In this document: piece by piece, positions 34,733 through 46,143 of the stretch
Numbering within the stretch: the first letter of the stretch is position 1
Layout: every line of letters begins with the position of its first letter
Assembly: GCF_018320785.1 (NCBI RefSeq)
Contig: NC_054877.1
Span: 34,184,151 to 34,248,150, forward strand
Direction of reading: 5' to 3'
DNA length: 64,000 nucleotides
DNA from: Cheilinus undulatus
Taxonomy: Eukaryota > Chordata > Actinopteri > Labriformes > Labridae
The notes under the pieces: model-generated
Database searches by the model: none
Told to the model about the DNA's origin: nothing
What the model saw: only the letters and a program-made list of their open reading frames with translations
Made by a program: the position numbers and the translations under genes

Positions 34733-36218
34733 TACACAGGCACAGAAAAATTTGGATGGTGACACAATTTTCATCATTCAGGCTTCGCATGATGCCACAT
34801 TAGATCTGAAATGAAACAACTGCAATGCATTTGAAGTGCAGACTTATAGGTTTAATACAAGGGGTTGAACAAAAATACCCTATGAAACAATTTTTATACT
34901 AAGTCTCCTCATTTCAGGGGCTCAAAAGTAATTGGACGAATTAACATTACCCTTAATGAAATATTCACTTTTTATACTTTCTGGGAATCTTTTGCAGGCA
35001 ATGACTGCCTGAAGTCGGGAACCCATGGACATCACCAAACGCTGGGTTTCCTTCTTTGTGATGCTTTGCCAGGCCTTTACTGCAGCTGTCTTCGGTTGTT
35101 GCTTGTTTGTGGGTCTTTCTGTCTTATGCAAAGAAATGCAGGCTCAATCGGGTTGAGATCTGGTGTTTGATTTGGCCATTGCAGAATATTTCACTTTTTG
35201 CCTCCAAAACTCCTGGGTTGATTTTGCTGTATGTTTTGGGTAATCGTCCAATCAACTTTGCTGCACTTGGCTGAGTCTTAGCCGACAGTATATCCCTATA
35301 CACTTCCGAATTCACACGGCTGCTTCTGTCTTCTGTCAGATCATTAATAAACACTAGTGACCCAGTGCTATTGGAAGCCATGCATGACCATGCCATCACT
35401 CTGCCTTTGCCATGTTTTACAGAAGACGTGGTGTGCTCTGGATCATGAGCCGTTCCAAGCCTTCTCCATACTTTCTTCTTCCCATCATTCTGGTACGGGT
35501 TTATCTTGGTTTCATCTGTCCAAAGAATGCTTTTCCAGTACTGGAATGGCTTCTTTAGATGTTTTTGGCAAAGTCTACTCTGGCTTTTCTCTTTTTGAGG
35601 CTGATTAATGGTTTGCACCTTATAGTAACCCATGTGTATTTTCATGAAGTCTTGTCTGTATGGTAGACTCAGATACTGATATTTCCAGGAGTGTTCTTCA
35701 CTTGGGTGGATGTTTTGAAGGGGTTTTCCTTCCCCATGAATAGGATCCTGCAATCATCCACCACTGGTGTCTTCTGTGGACATCCAGACATTTTTGAGTT
35801 CCCAAGCAGAATGAACCAAACTGTTAATTTGGCCTCTCCTACATTTACACTATCTTGCTGATGGGTTTCTCCTGGATTTTTTTCAGCCTAAGGGTCTGTT
35901 TCACTTCCATTGCGACCTCCTTTGATTACATGTTGTGGATTCACAGCAACAGCTTCCAAATGCAAATGCCACACCTGGAATCAACTCAACATTTTACAGG
36001 CAGGGAATAGCCCATGCAGCCCATTTAAAAGCTGGAGTCCATTGCTCAATTACCTTTGGTTCCTTGAAAAAGAGGCGGCTGCAGATTAAAGAGCTGTAAT
36101 TCCAAATCCTTCCTCCAATTGGGATGATACCCTCATATTAAACCTGAGAGTCTGCACTTTAAGCCCATATTGATTACATAACTGTGTCAGTGTCCACATA
36201 TATATGGACCTGGCTGTA
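34733..36218 (-). pseudogene. Degraded Tc1-like transposon, second family
   Basis: The ends are inverted relatives with TA targets (right end 'tatatggacctggctgta'; left end 'tacacaggcacagaaaaat' with 'gacacaattttcat'). The minus-strand transposase is largely open at 35124-35753 with WTDETKINPYQNDG, VWRRLGTAHDP and GRVMAWSCMASNSTGSL. A deletion removes the region of the second catalytic Asp, after AAKLIGR. The frame then shifts (NILQWPNQTPDLNPIE is readable in another frame), and the C-terminal piece lies at 34922-35131 (TNKQQPKTAAVKAWQSIT). Inactive. Confidence 0.88.
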
Positions 36219-37500
36219 AATATCATGAAAATGGGTTTTGTTTTCAGCCTCAGCTGTGTCTCTGGTTCTCATTGGTGTTTTGGGTTTTTTAAGAGAAACA
36301 GAATGAGTTTTGTTTTATATTTGCCTTTTATAAAGTGCTTTTAAAAAGTGAAAGCAATTAGTTTTAAACATTAATTAATTTAAGTAATTTAGGACTATTT
36401 TGTTTTCTTGTTTAATTCTTGGAATTATGTCTATTAAAAGATTGAGCAGATACAGGTTTAAAAATTATGAAACATCACTGATTGAAATGTGTTTGAATAA
36501 GCAGTTCATTGGTTAATTAAATTAAAATGTATCAATAAAAAAATAAAAGTTGACTGTTTCTACATCAGCTCACTGAAAAGTTTTGGGTTTGTAATGATTT
36601 TAATCATCAAGGAAAAGATTAAAATCCATAATTAAGAGAACATCCATTCAATGTAAGAGGTTGCAGTGTGTGTATTAAGTAATTTAAAAGTAAAAGTTAA
36701 TTATACGTTTTTGTTAAAAGAGTTGCAGAAACAGGCAACTGTAAAGACTGAAACGTGAGAAAGGAATGGTTTCATCTTGAGGTTGTTTTGAAAATGAATC
36801 TTTATTTTTTATTTGCACAGTTATTGCTGCATAGATTTACTACCACACAGTTCGAAACCGCTCTCTTTTAAAACAGCATTAATGACCAATAAATTCAGTT
36901 CAAAAAAACATTGTTTATATACTGATGATGTGACCCTGCCAAGATCTCTAAAAAAAGCCAAACATTATATATTCAAGAAGAGTTTATTGAGGCCAGTTCA
37001 TCAAAAAAACCTCTCATTTATGTTTTTTGCAGTCAAAAATGCTGCTCAGTTTAAGTTGGCATGTGTGGATTACTATGAAAAGGCAGAGATGTGTTTGTGA
37101 AACCTAGCAGTGTGTAAGTGCATTATTCAGAAAGTCTCCTGGGTGGTATTTTTGCAAAACAACGGGTTGAAAAATCCAGAGGCTGCAGTGTTATCTTCCC
37201 CTGTGTGGTACAGCCTTAACACACACCCTGGAATCAAGACACATGGTGTCACAAACAAGAAGCAGTGACATTAAATGTAAATAAAACTCATGGAAATAGC
37301 CATAAAAACAGTTGCACTACTTATTCGGTAAAACTAAAATAATGTGGTACAAAGTATCATAAATTCATAATGTGTACTTTAAAGAAAGATGTAAAAGTGA
37401 CACTCACAAATGTTATTTGCCCCCTGTTACAACCTGGAAACAGTCACACAAAGACACAACAGTGAATATGAATAATTGTACACCACATACAACCCTTTAA
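36219..37500. other. Intergenic, no recognised feature
   Basis: AT-rich sequence with no family signature on either strand; the open frame at 36813-37100 has no recognisable motif. Confidence 0.5.
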
Positions 37501-37503
37501 GGG

Positions 37504-37972
37504 GCAAGGAACCATATATGGTCACGTCAGTCTACTTCCTCCATGGCCTCCCCCCAGCTTTCTGACACAGTAGAATCAGTCTGATTTTTCTCAGCCAGTC
37601 AGTGGAGAGCAGTCGATGTCATGGACAGTGGCATCACTCCATTGGACGAATCAGCTGTGACCCAAAATATTTCTGACTTCCTGTTTCCTCCAGAAAGTGC
37701 GTAATGCCTATATGGTTAGTTTCATCATCTTGCTTGGTTAGTTTGGATGTTTGGGCTATTTGTTTGGTACCAAAAGAGACGAACTTTTTGGGAGTTTTGG
37801 AGGAAACAGGAAATTTGAGACATGCTGGGCCACTGCTGGCTGGTCAGGTGGTGTGATGTCACTTTCCGTAACATTGACTGAGCTCCACTGATTGGCTGAG
37901 AAAAATTATACTGGCTATGACACGGAAAGTTAGGGGGAGGTCAAGAAGTGATCATTTATGGTCCCTTGCTAC
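37504..37972. mobile_element. Foldback (long inverted repeat) element
   Basis: Two arms of roughly 200 bp are imperfect reverse complements. The left arm has 'gcaaggaaccatatatggtc', 'tttttctcagccagtcagtgg' and 'ttcctgtttcctcca'. The right arm has 'gaccataaatgatcac', 'ttttctcagccaatcagtgg' and 'ttcctgtttcctcca' when read in reverse complement. A spacer of about 100 bp lies near 37695-37795. A transcript across it would fold into a long hairpin. Confidence 0.75.
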
Positions 37973-38019
37973 ATAAAAGACTGCCTTCATGCACAAAATT
38001 CCAATTGCATATACCTCCT

Positions 38020-38513
38020 GTTTTATTTTTCATTTTATTCATGGTTCCTATGTTATCTGATCTTATCTATTTTACCCAATATAATTTGATCTTATCCTTT
38101 CTTATCTTATATTGTCTCATTTTATTGTATTTTATCTTATCGTACTAAATCATATCATATTTAATCATATTGTATAAAATCTTATCTTATGTTATCTTAT
38201 TTGATCTTATCATTTAATTGTATCTTAATTTATCTAATCGCCTCTTTTCTTATGTCCATTTCTCATCTTAACTGATCTTATCTGATCTATTTTACCTTGT
38301 GTAAACTGATCTTATTTTACCTTCTTACCTTATCTTGTTTCATTTTATCTTATTTAATTGTATCGTAATTTATTTTATCATATTAAATTATATCATATTT
38401 AATCTTATCTTAAATATCTCTTTTATCTCAAGTAATTGTATCTTTTCTTATCCTTTCTTATCTTATATTGTCTCATTTTATTGTATTGTATGTTATCTTA
38501 TCTTATCTTATCT

Positions 38514-38542
<29 letters not shown>
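38020..38542. repeat. (TTATC)n minisatellite, degenerate then perfect
   Basis: Pentamer TTATC/TCTTA units, degenerate from 38020 and nearly perfect for about ten copies at 38492-38542. The open frames inside it (37948-38148, 38335-38613) are low-complexity artefacts. Confidence 0.93.
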
Positions 38543-38544
<2 letters not shown>

Positions 38545-38708
38545 TGTGACCTGGATCATGTTGCTCTGATGATGGAAATGATGAAAATGTGTTGTAGAGA
38601 TTACCAACAGTGAAGTGATAAAGCAGATGATTAACATTCATTTCCTGTATCTTAACTCAAAATGGATCATAGAACCAATTTAGGAAATCAGTGATCATTA
38701 AGTATTTA

Positions 38709-38714
38709 ATTTAT
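38709..38714 (-). terminator. Polyadenylation signal after terminal CCP exon
   Basis: A minus-strand AATAAA begins 4 nt after the TAA at 38719-38721 (gtc-AATAAA spacing). This supports 38719-38912 as a terminal exon. Confidence 0.5.
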
Positions 38715-38718
38715 TGAC

Positions 38719-38912
38719 TTACAGATAATCTCTAAAGATATACTTACATCTGGATAACCAAAGTCTTCCTTTCATGCACCGGCCCACAGCGTAATTAGTA
38801 AAGCTCCACTTATCCACACAACGAAACTCCATTTCTTCTCCCTCTTTTATGAATTGTACTCCAACTGGAACCAAATCTGGGTGTCCATCAGTGTTCACAG
38901 TACAGAAGGCAA
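38719..38912 (-). CDS. Sushi/CCP exon, probable last exon of a factor-H-like gene
   Basis: The acceptor gtacag|TT completes a Val codon with the preceding CCP exon (GTT). The module has four cysteines (AFCTVN, MEFRCVD, VGRCMK, LSRC) but a degenerate CCP core. Reading through gives KYIFRDYL and TAA. The last Cys codon sits in TGTAAGTAT, a strong donor if cut as T|gtaagt (exon end 38748), so splicing to an exon further left cannot be excluded. CCP modules bind C3b and surface glycans in complement regulators. Confidence 0.7.
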
Positions 38913-39005
38913 CTGTACAAAAGACAAAAAACATTAAAATATGTTTTTGTCCCTAAATTTCCCCTCATACAGTCCGGTATTGTAGTAGAATAGAAGTGTT
39001 TTTAC

Positions 39006-39167
39006 CTCTGCAGGTGGGTTTTTCTGACCATAAGCCATTGCTATAACAATACACAGTCGCTGGACCCTCCAGTTTGTAATAGTGATTGCATTGGTACTTC
39101 AAAAACAACTCAGTAGATTGAAAAACTTCACCATTTGGAACTGTTGGAGAATTTCCACAGTATGTGA
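39006..39167 (-). CDS. Sushi/CCP exon of a factor-H-like gene
   Basis: A 162-nt exon with phase 1 at both ends, the standard CCP exon. It encodes TYCGNSPTVPNG, KYQCNHYYKLEG, VYCYSNGLWSEKPTC: four cysteines and the Trp before the last Cys. Acceptor ttttccag|TC, donor AGAG|gtaaaa. It is spliced to 38912. Confidence 0.85.
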
Positions 39168-39967
39168 CTGGAAAATATAAAAAATAAGTAAGAAGTAGTG
39201 AGAGAGAGATACAGAAACAGGTGCGTTTTCGTAAACTTTAACCTAGATATTGTTCTTAGCAGCAGATTATCAATGTTACAATGTTAGACTCTCATTTAGC
39301 AGAAAGTAACTCACATCTGAAAGTGAGTACAACACAATCATACATCTAGACAGGAAAAGACAACATTAGTAAGTGCCACAAATAATTCAAGTCTAATGGG
39401 ACACAGGTGCTGTCATGCAGTTCTAGAGGCTACGCATATGATGGATTGAACCTTTTTTTCTAATGATAAGCATCAGCAATGAAACAACCAATCATTAATG
39501 TGAGACCCCTCATCATCCTCATCAATTAATTTGCCTTCACTAACAAGCATTTGACTAAAGTGCCAAACATTGGGTTGCTCTCAAAGAGCTGGGTGCAAAA
39601 CCCCCAGATGTAGAGTGGGAGAGTTTAAGCTAACTGTATTTAGGAGACTCGTTCTACCACTGGGGACAACAGATGGGAAGAGTCAGTGTTCTCCAAAGAT
39701 CTGGGTCTGAAGTATCAGAGCAACAAAATCTCTTGAAAAGTAAGTATGCACAAGTGAGCTAAATATTTTAAGTCTTTTAAAGCAGTTTTAATCACTTTTT
39801 TATTTGACCCCAAATTGTGACTGCCAGATTGTTGGTTGTGAAATACTTTTAATATGTATGCATTTATCAAAACTTTCCAAAATGTGCTCTCAGTCCAAAT
39901 GGACATTTATTCTAAATATTCAACATTTATTCTACTGTAATCCTGCATCATAAGAATTACAACATAC

Positions 39968-40048
39968 GATGCACAGGCCGCACTGCACTGCCACCAGATG
40001 GAGTGCTTCCCCCTCCTGCAGCGCCATGTCCAGTACCCGGTCGGCTGC
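39968..40048 (-). CDS. Candidate Gly/Ser-rich linker exon
   Basis: An 81-nt open stretch from ctaacag|GC to CATC|gtatgt, with phase 1 at both ends. It encodes SRPGTGHGAAGGGSTPSGGS, then AVRPVH. Joined to the CCP exon at 39167 it reads on in frame (HLTYCGN). Its acceptor tract abuts a hAT-type element end (40059). Its start aligns with the 41986 exon (AG|GCAG). The exon is supported by phase and duplication only, with no family match. Confidence 0.35.
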
Positions 40049-40058
40049 CTGTTAGAAG

Positions 40059-41447
40059 AGGTGGACAAAGAACACAACATTTTTACTGAGTCAAAGTAAT
40101 AATACTTCTGGTAAATATAATTCAAATACAAGCAAAAGCTGCTCAGTCAGATTAGCAGGCTTTCCCACAGAATTGGCAGGGCCCCTGAAAAGCCCAGAGA
40201 ATGGGTCTTCTCAAATGTGATTTGTTGATGCTGGCAATGTATGCGAGTCGTATCACTAGCATTGATGCAAGCGTCCTGGCTTCCCTCATTTTGGAGCTGA
40301 AAGGGTGTCAGGATATTACAGGGTTCTTGTGTTAAAATTATACAGTGCTTAACAAATTTATTAGACCACCTGTCATATTTGTATCAAAGACCATCCAGCC
40401 TCATGAAGTGCTTTAATGCGGACTCTTTCACTTTCAGTGAGCTCTCCACATTTTACCATTTTGAACAGGAATGAGGAATTTCAAACTGAATTCATCCAAA
40501 TTTGAGCCGGCTCACTGGGCTTCTCTGAGAAGTCAGAAATGAATCAAGCATAACATTCAACCACTAAAACTAATTTTTCTGTTCAGGAATGCAAGTAAAT
40601 AATTATAATTTGACATATTAATCAAGAAATATTAATGTGCTTTACTATTTTTTCAGTTTTTTGTAAATCAGTAAATTTGAAAATTCATGGATAACAATAA
40701 TAATTATATTTTAGCATTAAAATATCATTTGGGTTAAAGAGTTTCTACATATTGGTGTATTAACCATTGCAGAAACATAAAAAATGATTTTGGTAATTAC
40801 CAGTGCTGTTAATTTAGGGCAGCTGTGGCATAAATCTTACTTTGGTTAGGGTTAGGGTGGTCTAATAAATTTGTTAAGCACTGTATGTCCATACTACTTT
40901 GCAATATCTGCCACTTTTAACCAATTTTTGTCAGTTTAAAGCCCCCTTTTACCCATTTTGTTAGTTTTCTTGCCACTTTTAACCAGGTTTAGTCATTTTT
41001 CTACCACTTTTGACTATTTTTTCCCACTTTTACACATTTTTTGGTGCTTTATGCCCTTGTTGACAATCCATTTTTGCCACTATTTCTGCTACTGTAACCC
41101 AGTTTTGCAATTTTTCTCCCATTTTGCCTCTTTCTTTGCCAAGTTTTTGTACCTCTTTGGAAGATTTTTAAAACATTTTTGCCACATGTTGCCCATTTTT
41201 GCACCTTCTTTAAACCTAAACACAGTTTATTGCCTTTGGGAACTGATTTTAGAAAAATAAAATAAGATGAAATAATAAACAAACTTCAGAGTAACAGATT
41301 GACTAGTAAAAGCATACATGGAAATGTAGTGAAGTAAAAGTGCAATATATTTAGTTATAAGGTTAAAAAACACATAAGTGAAGTACATTGTCAAAAAAAC
41401 ATATTTAAGTACAACGCTCAAGTAAATTAACTCTTAACTGTCCACCT
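40059..41447. mobile_element. hAT-type element 'GGTGGAC', with internal degenerate repeats
   Basis: Inverted ends AGGTGGAC at left and GTCCACCT at right, followed inward by 'aagtacatt/aagta' phrases as in 60682-60890. Flanking octamers gttagaag/gtttggaa match at only 5 of 8 positions. Internally 40895-41230 is a degenerate array of about 20-bp units of the type 'ccacttttaacccattttt'. No transposase. Confidence 0.5.
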
Positions 41448-41639
41448 GTTTGGAATATTTACAGGCTATATATCCCTTTTATTACAAACTAGAGATCAGA
41501 TACAAGGGTAAAAAACTGATATAGATTTAATACAGCACTGTTACCTCCACCTGAAGGTCTCAGTTCACGTTAAAAACAAAAAACCTCAGATGAGTCAGAA
41601 GTCATCTACACCTTGTGTTATCAAGTTTTTACCTTTTTA

Positions 41640-41730
41640 CTACTCCCTTATTTTGTTTTCTATCCATTACAAGTTCCTTTTTCCTGGGTTAAGTTAATGT
41701 TATAAGTTTTGATCCAACTGTAAAAGCAGC
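41640..41730. repeat. Fragment related to 14650-15145
   Basis: Shares 'cctgggttaagttaatgttataa' and 'aaaagcagctc' style phrases with the crb1 intron repeat, so it is a dispersed repeat piece. Confidence 0.4.
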
Positions 41731-41938
41731 TCAAAAATGTTCATCATGTCTTCTTATTGATATTGATACAACTTAGTGTTGTGTAAAAGCATGTCTGTAT
41801 GCAAACAGGAAGTCCATTGCCATAGTTTAGTATCATATAAAAAGCCAAATAACACAAAAGCAGTTTGAAGGCAAAATAGTGTAACTTTGAAATGATTTTT
41901 AAAAAAAGAATGAGATGTAGATGTAGAGTGTCCTCCAC

Positions 41939-41986
41939 CTCCAACTGTAGATCCACCCGATCCACTTTCTGGTCTGGTTGCTCTGC
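41939..41986 (-). CDS. Candidate Gly/Ser-rich linker exon (paired with 39968-40048)
   Basis: The acceptor cctacag|GC would restore a Cys codon (T|GC) if joined to the donor T|gtaagt of the CCP exon at 57493. It encodes RATRPESGSGGSTVG. A possible donor G|gtggag leaves phase 1, which fits the next linker exon (G|GC). The open frame also continues past this donor (GGGGHSTSTSHS, then a hydrophobic stretch), so it could be a terminal exon. Confidence 0.3.
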
Positions 41987-41989
41987 CTG

Positions 41990-44526
41990 TAGGGGAAAAA
42001 TTGTACATTTAATAGACTTCACAAATAGTGCTTTTGGAAATAAAGCCTTTATCTATATAGAGCATGATAGCCACAGTCACACAGTAAAAGATTGTCTTGA
42101 TTATAGTCACTCAACATCACATCAAATCTATTCTGTCATTGATGCGTGTATGCACACAAACCCACAGGTTGCTAAAAGAGTTTAAACAATCATGCTCTGA
42201 ACTGTGCCCTGTCTAGGTCACATGACCAAACTGAGCACCAAAAATGGTTGCAAGGAATAAAGAGCAAAAAAGCTCTTAATTAAAATGAACCACTCTTGTG
42301 ACAAAATTCTACATTTTCAAGCAATCATGTGGTCAATTAATTTCTTGTTTAAGCAAAGACATTAAATTCAAATTAATTTGAAAATTTTAATTATTATTAT
42401 TATTTTTTTTTTACAATTAAGAGTCATTATTTACTACTTCTATTCACTTCCTTTTTCTTTGTGCCACCTCCCTGATTTGTAGTCAGATTTGTGCCTCCTC
42501 CCTCTAGTAGTCATACAAATTCCCTAATTTTCCTTTTTCCTTTCAGTTCTTTTAAAGATCATATGAGGAGATTTATCCAGCTAATCAAACTAACTGCAAT
42601 GTCTGATATTACTATGCACAGCAGCCCAGTCTAAAATATGCCATTTGAGAAAATAAGTGTGTCAAAAGGGACATTTAAACATTGTTAACAGAGAAAGAAA
42701 TGCTAATAAAGACAATATGTTCCTAAAAGAGCAAAATGCCATGTTAAACTGTTTCTTCTGAGTCTTAAAATAGTTCACAATGGTTGAAAAAACATTATAG
42801 CAGACTATGAAGCAGAGGAAGTTTAGCTGGCAATCTGCAGCTTTTGTGAATTCTGTTGGTTATATATCCTATCCTTTATCCTTAAGCACTATCTGAAAGG
42901 TAGAGGAGCGGGGCCTTATCTAAACTTGCAGAATCTACAAAAGGGTTATGTCAGTTGCACAGACTAGCCACCAGTGAGTTTTTTTTTTTTGTCTAATACT
43001 TGAGTATACACGGAGTAAACCGACAAATTATGGACACTGAGAAGCATGCATGAGGCAAACACTTTTGTATGAATATCGTGTACTCCTTCAGCAAAATGCG
43101 TATGTTAAAATGTTATGCTAAGCGTAATTAGCGCATTAGCATGCTAGCGGGATTAGCATGTATCTGCCAGTAGCAGCTAATGATACTGTGGTTGCGTGGT
43201 ATGTTATTTTGTAAGCTAAAGTAAAGCTCACTCAGACTTTATGCAAGGATTAAATACGTTTTTTGACGATTTCAAAGTGACTTATAGTCATTTCACTGCA
43301 CACAGTGAACCAGGAGGCTTTCTTTGGACCTGCTAGAAGTGTACAAGTCTCCATATTAGCTATCACCTGTCTGGACCATTGCCTTGGCTTTAAACCTCAC
43401 TGACCGTTCCTGTGTGCCATCCATCACCCTCTCCTTCTGACCCAGCCTCAGACAAAACTGAAGGATTGGTGAGTTAAAACAAACCAGTTCCTATGCTTTT
43501 TTTCATGCTGTAGCAAATGCAGTTATGTTCATAACTTCCAATGTTTTTACATAAAAATCAGACCTGTAACGTTTATTTTGGGTTTGACGGACTAATACTA
43601 AAATGTGAACTTAAAGGGCACTCTTTGTCAAAATGTACTTAAACCAAAGGTTCTTGAAAAAAGGCTTTTTTTTTTTTGAAAAAGGAAATCCTTTTGAGTG
43701 TTTGTGAAACATATTTGATGCTTTTTTACTGTTTTCTTGATCTAATTCTCTTTTATTTAACTACATTTGACATTTTAATTTAAAGTACAGTATATGCGTC
43801 ATGTTTACATTTTATCCATGTATGTGTTTTGAGTTAAAAGGGGAAGATTGTGTTTAAAAACAAATTCTTAGTGGGATTTTTTTTTCCTTAATAAATGAAG
43901 GTTCTGCCATTAAATTCAAAACTCTTAAAAAATTTACTGAAAATGGTTTAAAAAGCTAAAAGCAGGTTATTTTCACTTCTGTTACACAGGTAAGCAGCTG
44001 CATCATTAGACACGGTATTAAGCATGTAGAAACAGAGCTTTAACCATTGGACCAGGCTATTTTGGCTAAATTCTAATATTGAAGACATTAACCAGGTTAC
44101 TTGGAGCCTAAACAGAAACAGTGGATCTGCATTTTTTTTTTTTTTATCCGGTCATCCAGAGATATTAACAGGAAGGACTTACCTCGTTAGTTTCATTCAC
44201 AAAATATTGCCTGCTATTTTATCCACGGATGTCTTTGTACTGTTTCTACAAGCTACATAAAACGGAAAAAAAACAAAACTGTGTTAGCGCACTGCTCGTG
44301 TTTGCAGTATGTCGCCATTATTTCCTATTTTTAAAGCCTTTTGATGGTGAATGGGGCTCTGTGTTTATTTGCATTTACAGAACAAAGTGTTCAGGTGTTC
44401 ACTGAGACATTGGGAGATGATGAGGACCAGACCAGGCGTGAATAGTGGTACTTGGAGCTATACTGGTGTCAACAACCTGGACTTACTGCTCACCCAGGTA
44501 GGCTCTCACTGTCGTTCTTAGCAGGC
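41990..44526. other. Non-coding stretch, possible intron of the factor-H-like gene
   Basis: No CCP-like or other recognisable coding segment on either strand; T/A tracts near 42400 and 44140. Confidence 0.4.
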
Positions 44527-45287
44527 ACTAATAATAATAATAGTAATAATAATTATATAGCACCTTTCAAAACACTGTTACAAGGTGCTTTACATCATAA
44601 AATCAAATAAAACACCAATTAAAAAACAACATAAGGTATAATTAAATAAGAACATTAAAGACATGAAGCACAGGAGCACAGTGTTAGCAGCATGAGATTA
44701 AATATGTCAGGTCATACAGACAAAAAGAAAATAAACAGGAAACTATAAATCGGTGACAGAGTCTAAACAGATAATCAAACAATAAAAGTATTAGCACAAT
44801 ACACAAGGGGGGTAAAACTATCAAAACAGATTTACTATAAAAAAGCCTGTCTGTAAAAGTAGGTTTTAAGGAGTGATTTAAAAGAGAGCAAGGAATTAGC
44901 CAGCCTCAGTTCCTCAGGTAGGGAGTTCCATAGTTGTGGAGCTCTTACAGAAAATGCTCTGTCCCCCTTAGTGACAAGGTGAGTTGGCGGAACACAAAGG
45001 AGGCTGCTACCTGAGGAACGAAGACAGCGGCTAGGCTCGTAGGGTGTTAGTGAGTCTGTGATGTATGTTGGGGCGAGTCCGTTTAAAGCTTTAAAAGTAA
45101 AAAGTAAATGTTTAAAATCAATCCTATACTTGACCGGTAGCCAGTGGAGAGATGCGAGAATGGGGGTGATATGGTCTTGTCTGTTGGAGTTTGTAAAGAG
45201 TCTGGCTGCTGAGTTTTGAATGAGTTGGAGATGAGAAATAGATTTTTGGGAGATTCCAGAATAAAAAATAATATCAGCACCACTCAC
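44527..45287 (-). pseudogene. 5'-truncated L2/CR1-type LINE, C-terminal reverse transcriptase
   Basis: The minus-strand frame of 150 codons matches the C-terminal region of fish non-LTR retrotransposon ORF2: QKSISHLQLIQNSAARLFT, ILASLHWLPVKYRIDFK, KALNGLAPTYI, LWNSLPEELR, SFKSLLKTY. The 3' tail ends at 'ggtgctatataattattatt' with a (TAA)n-like tract at 44527-44555, typical of target-primed insertion. Truncated and inactive. Confidence 0.9.
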
Positions 45288-45384
45288 TGTCTTTTTGCCT
45301 GTATGACTATTTTCCCTTTGATTTACACTGAGAGTTAGGTCTTCATAAATTTCTCTTCACTAACAGCGCGATCATGCTCATGAT

Positions 45385-46143
45385 CAGGGGTGGACTGGGA
45401 CAAAAATTCAGCCCTGGCATTTTCTGTCCAGACCAGCCCACTACATTATTCGTGGACACCATGTAGAAGTCCACAAATCTCGCAGCGTCTTCTCTTGTGC
45501 AAACTACAAAGGAGAGTCATATTTCTTGATAGCGGTTAAAAAATGAAGCACATAACAACAAAATCAAGGACTAAAATTGGCAGCTATAGCAATCAGTCAA
45601 TCAATCTTTATCCATTATAGTGTCAAATCACAACAGAAGTTATGTCATGACTAGGGGTGTGACCAGACTAACAGGAAGAACCCTTAGTTAAAGTGTAACT
45701 AAGCCCCCAGGTTTTGGCTGCAGTGCCTCTGCACTCAAAATTCAAAAAATGCCTCATTGTGGGCGGGCTGGGAGGAGGAGCTAAGACCTGCCTGTCACTC
45801 TATGCGGCCTCCACCTGCACTGCCAACCAGACCCCCCTTCCACACACAAACCAAACAAGCACACATTTAGCTAATGCGATCCCCGCTTAACGAGCTAATA
45901 ACGAGCGACAAATTTCTCACATCACTTTTAACATTTGCACAACAGCTGGTGCATTTCTGAAAACAATTAGTACAAACTGCAGAACCTCATTGATAACCCG
46001 CAAATTCATTCCTCCAAAGCAAGTATTCATGTCAACGAAAGTGAGTGTTTGATAAAAAAAGTCCTGACACCATGATTTATGAACAAGATAGTCAAATGGC
46101 TTTGTCATGTTTTCATTATGACACTTTACCAGTCTTTTCCAAT
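45385..46143. repeat. Left-end repeat, copy 1 (about 760 bp)
   Basis: Near-identical to 51281-52067 in the same orientation, both starting CAGGGGTGGACTGGGACAAA. The copies diverge where copy 1 is cut by an insertion starting 'ggttcttaaccttggggt'. Confidence 0.9.

Noticed and set aside
36813..37100. 95-codon plus-strand frame
   Set aside because: No splice, promoter or family support in AT-rich intergenic DNA.
37948..38613. Open frames rich in Ile, Leu, Tyr and Ser
   Set aside because: They are translations of the TTATC minisatellite.
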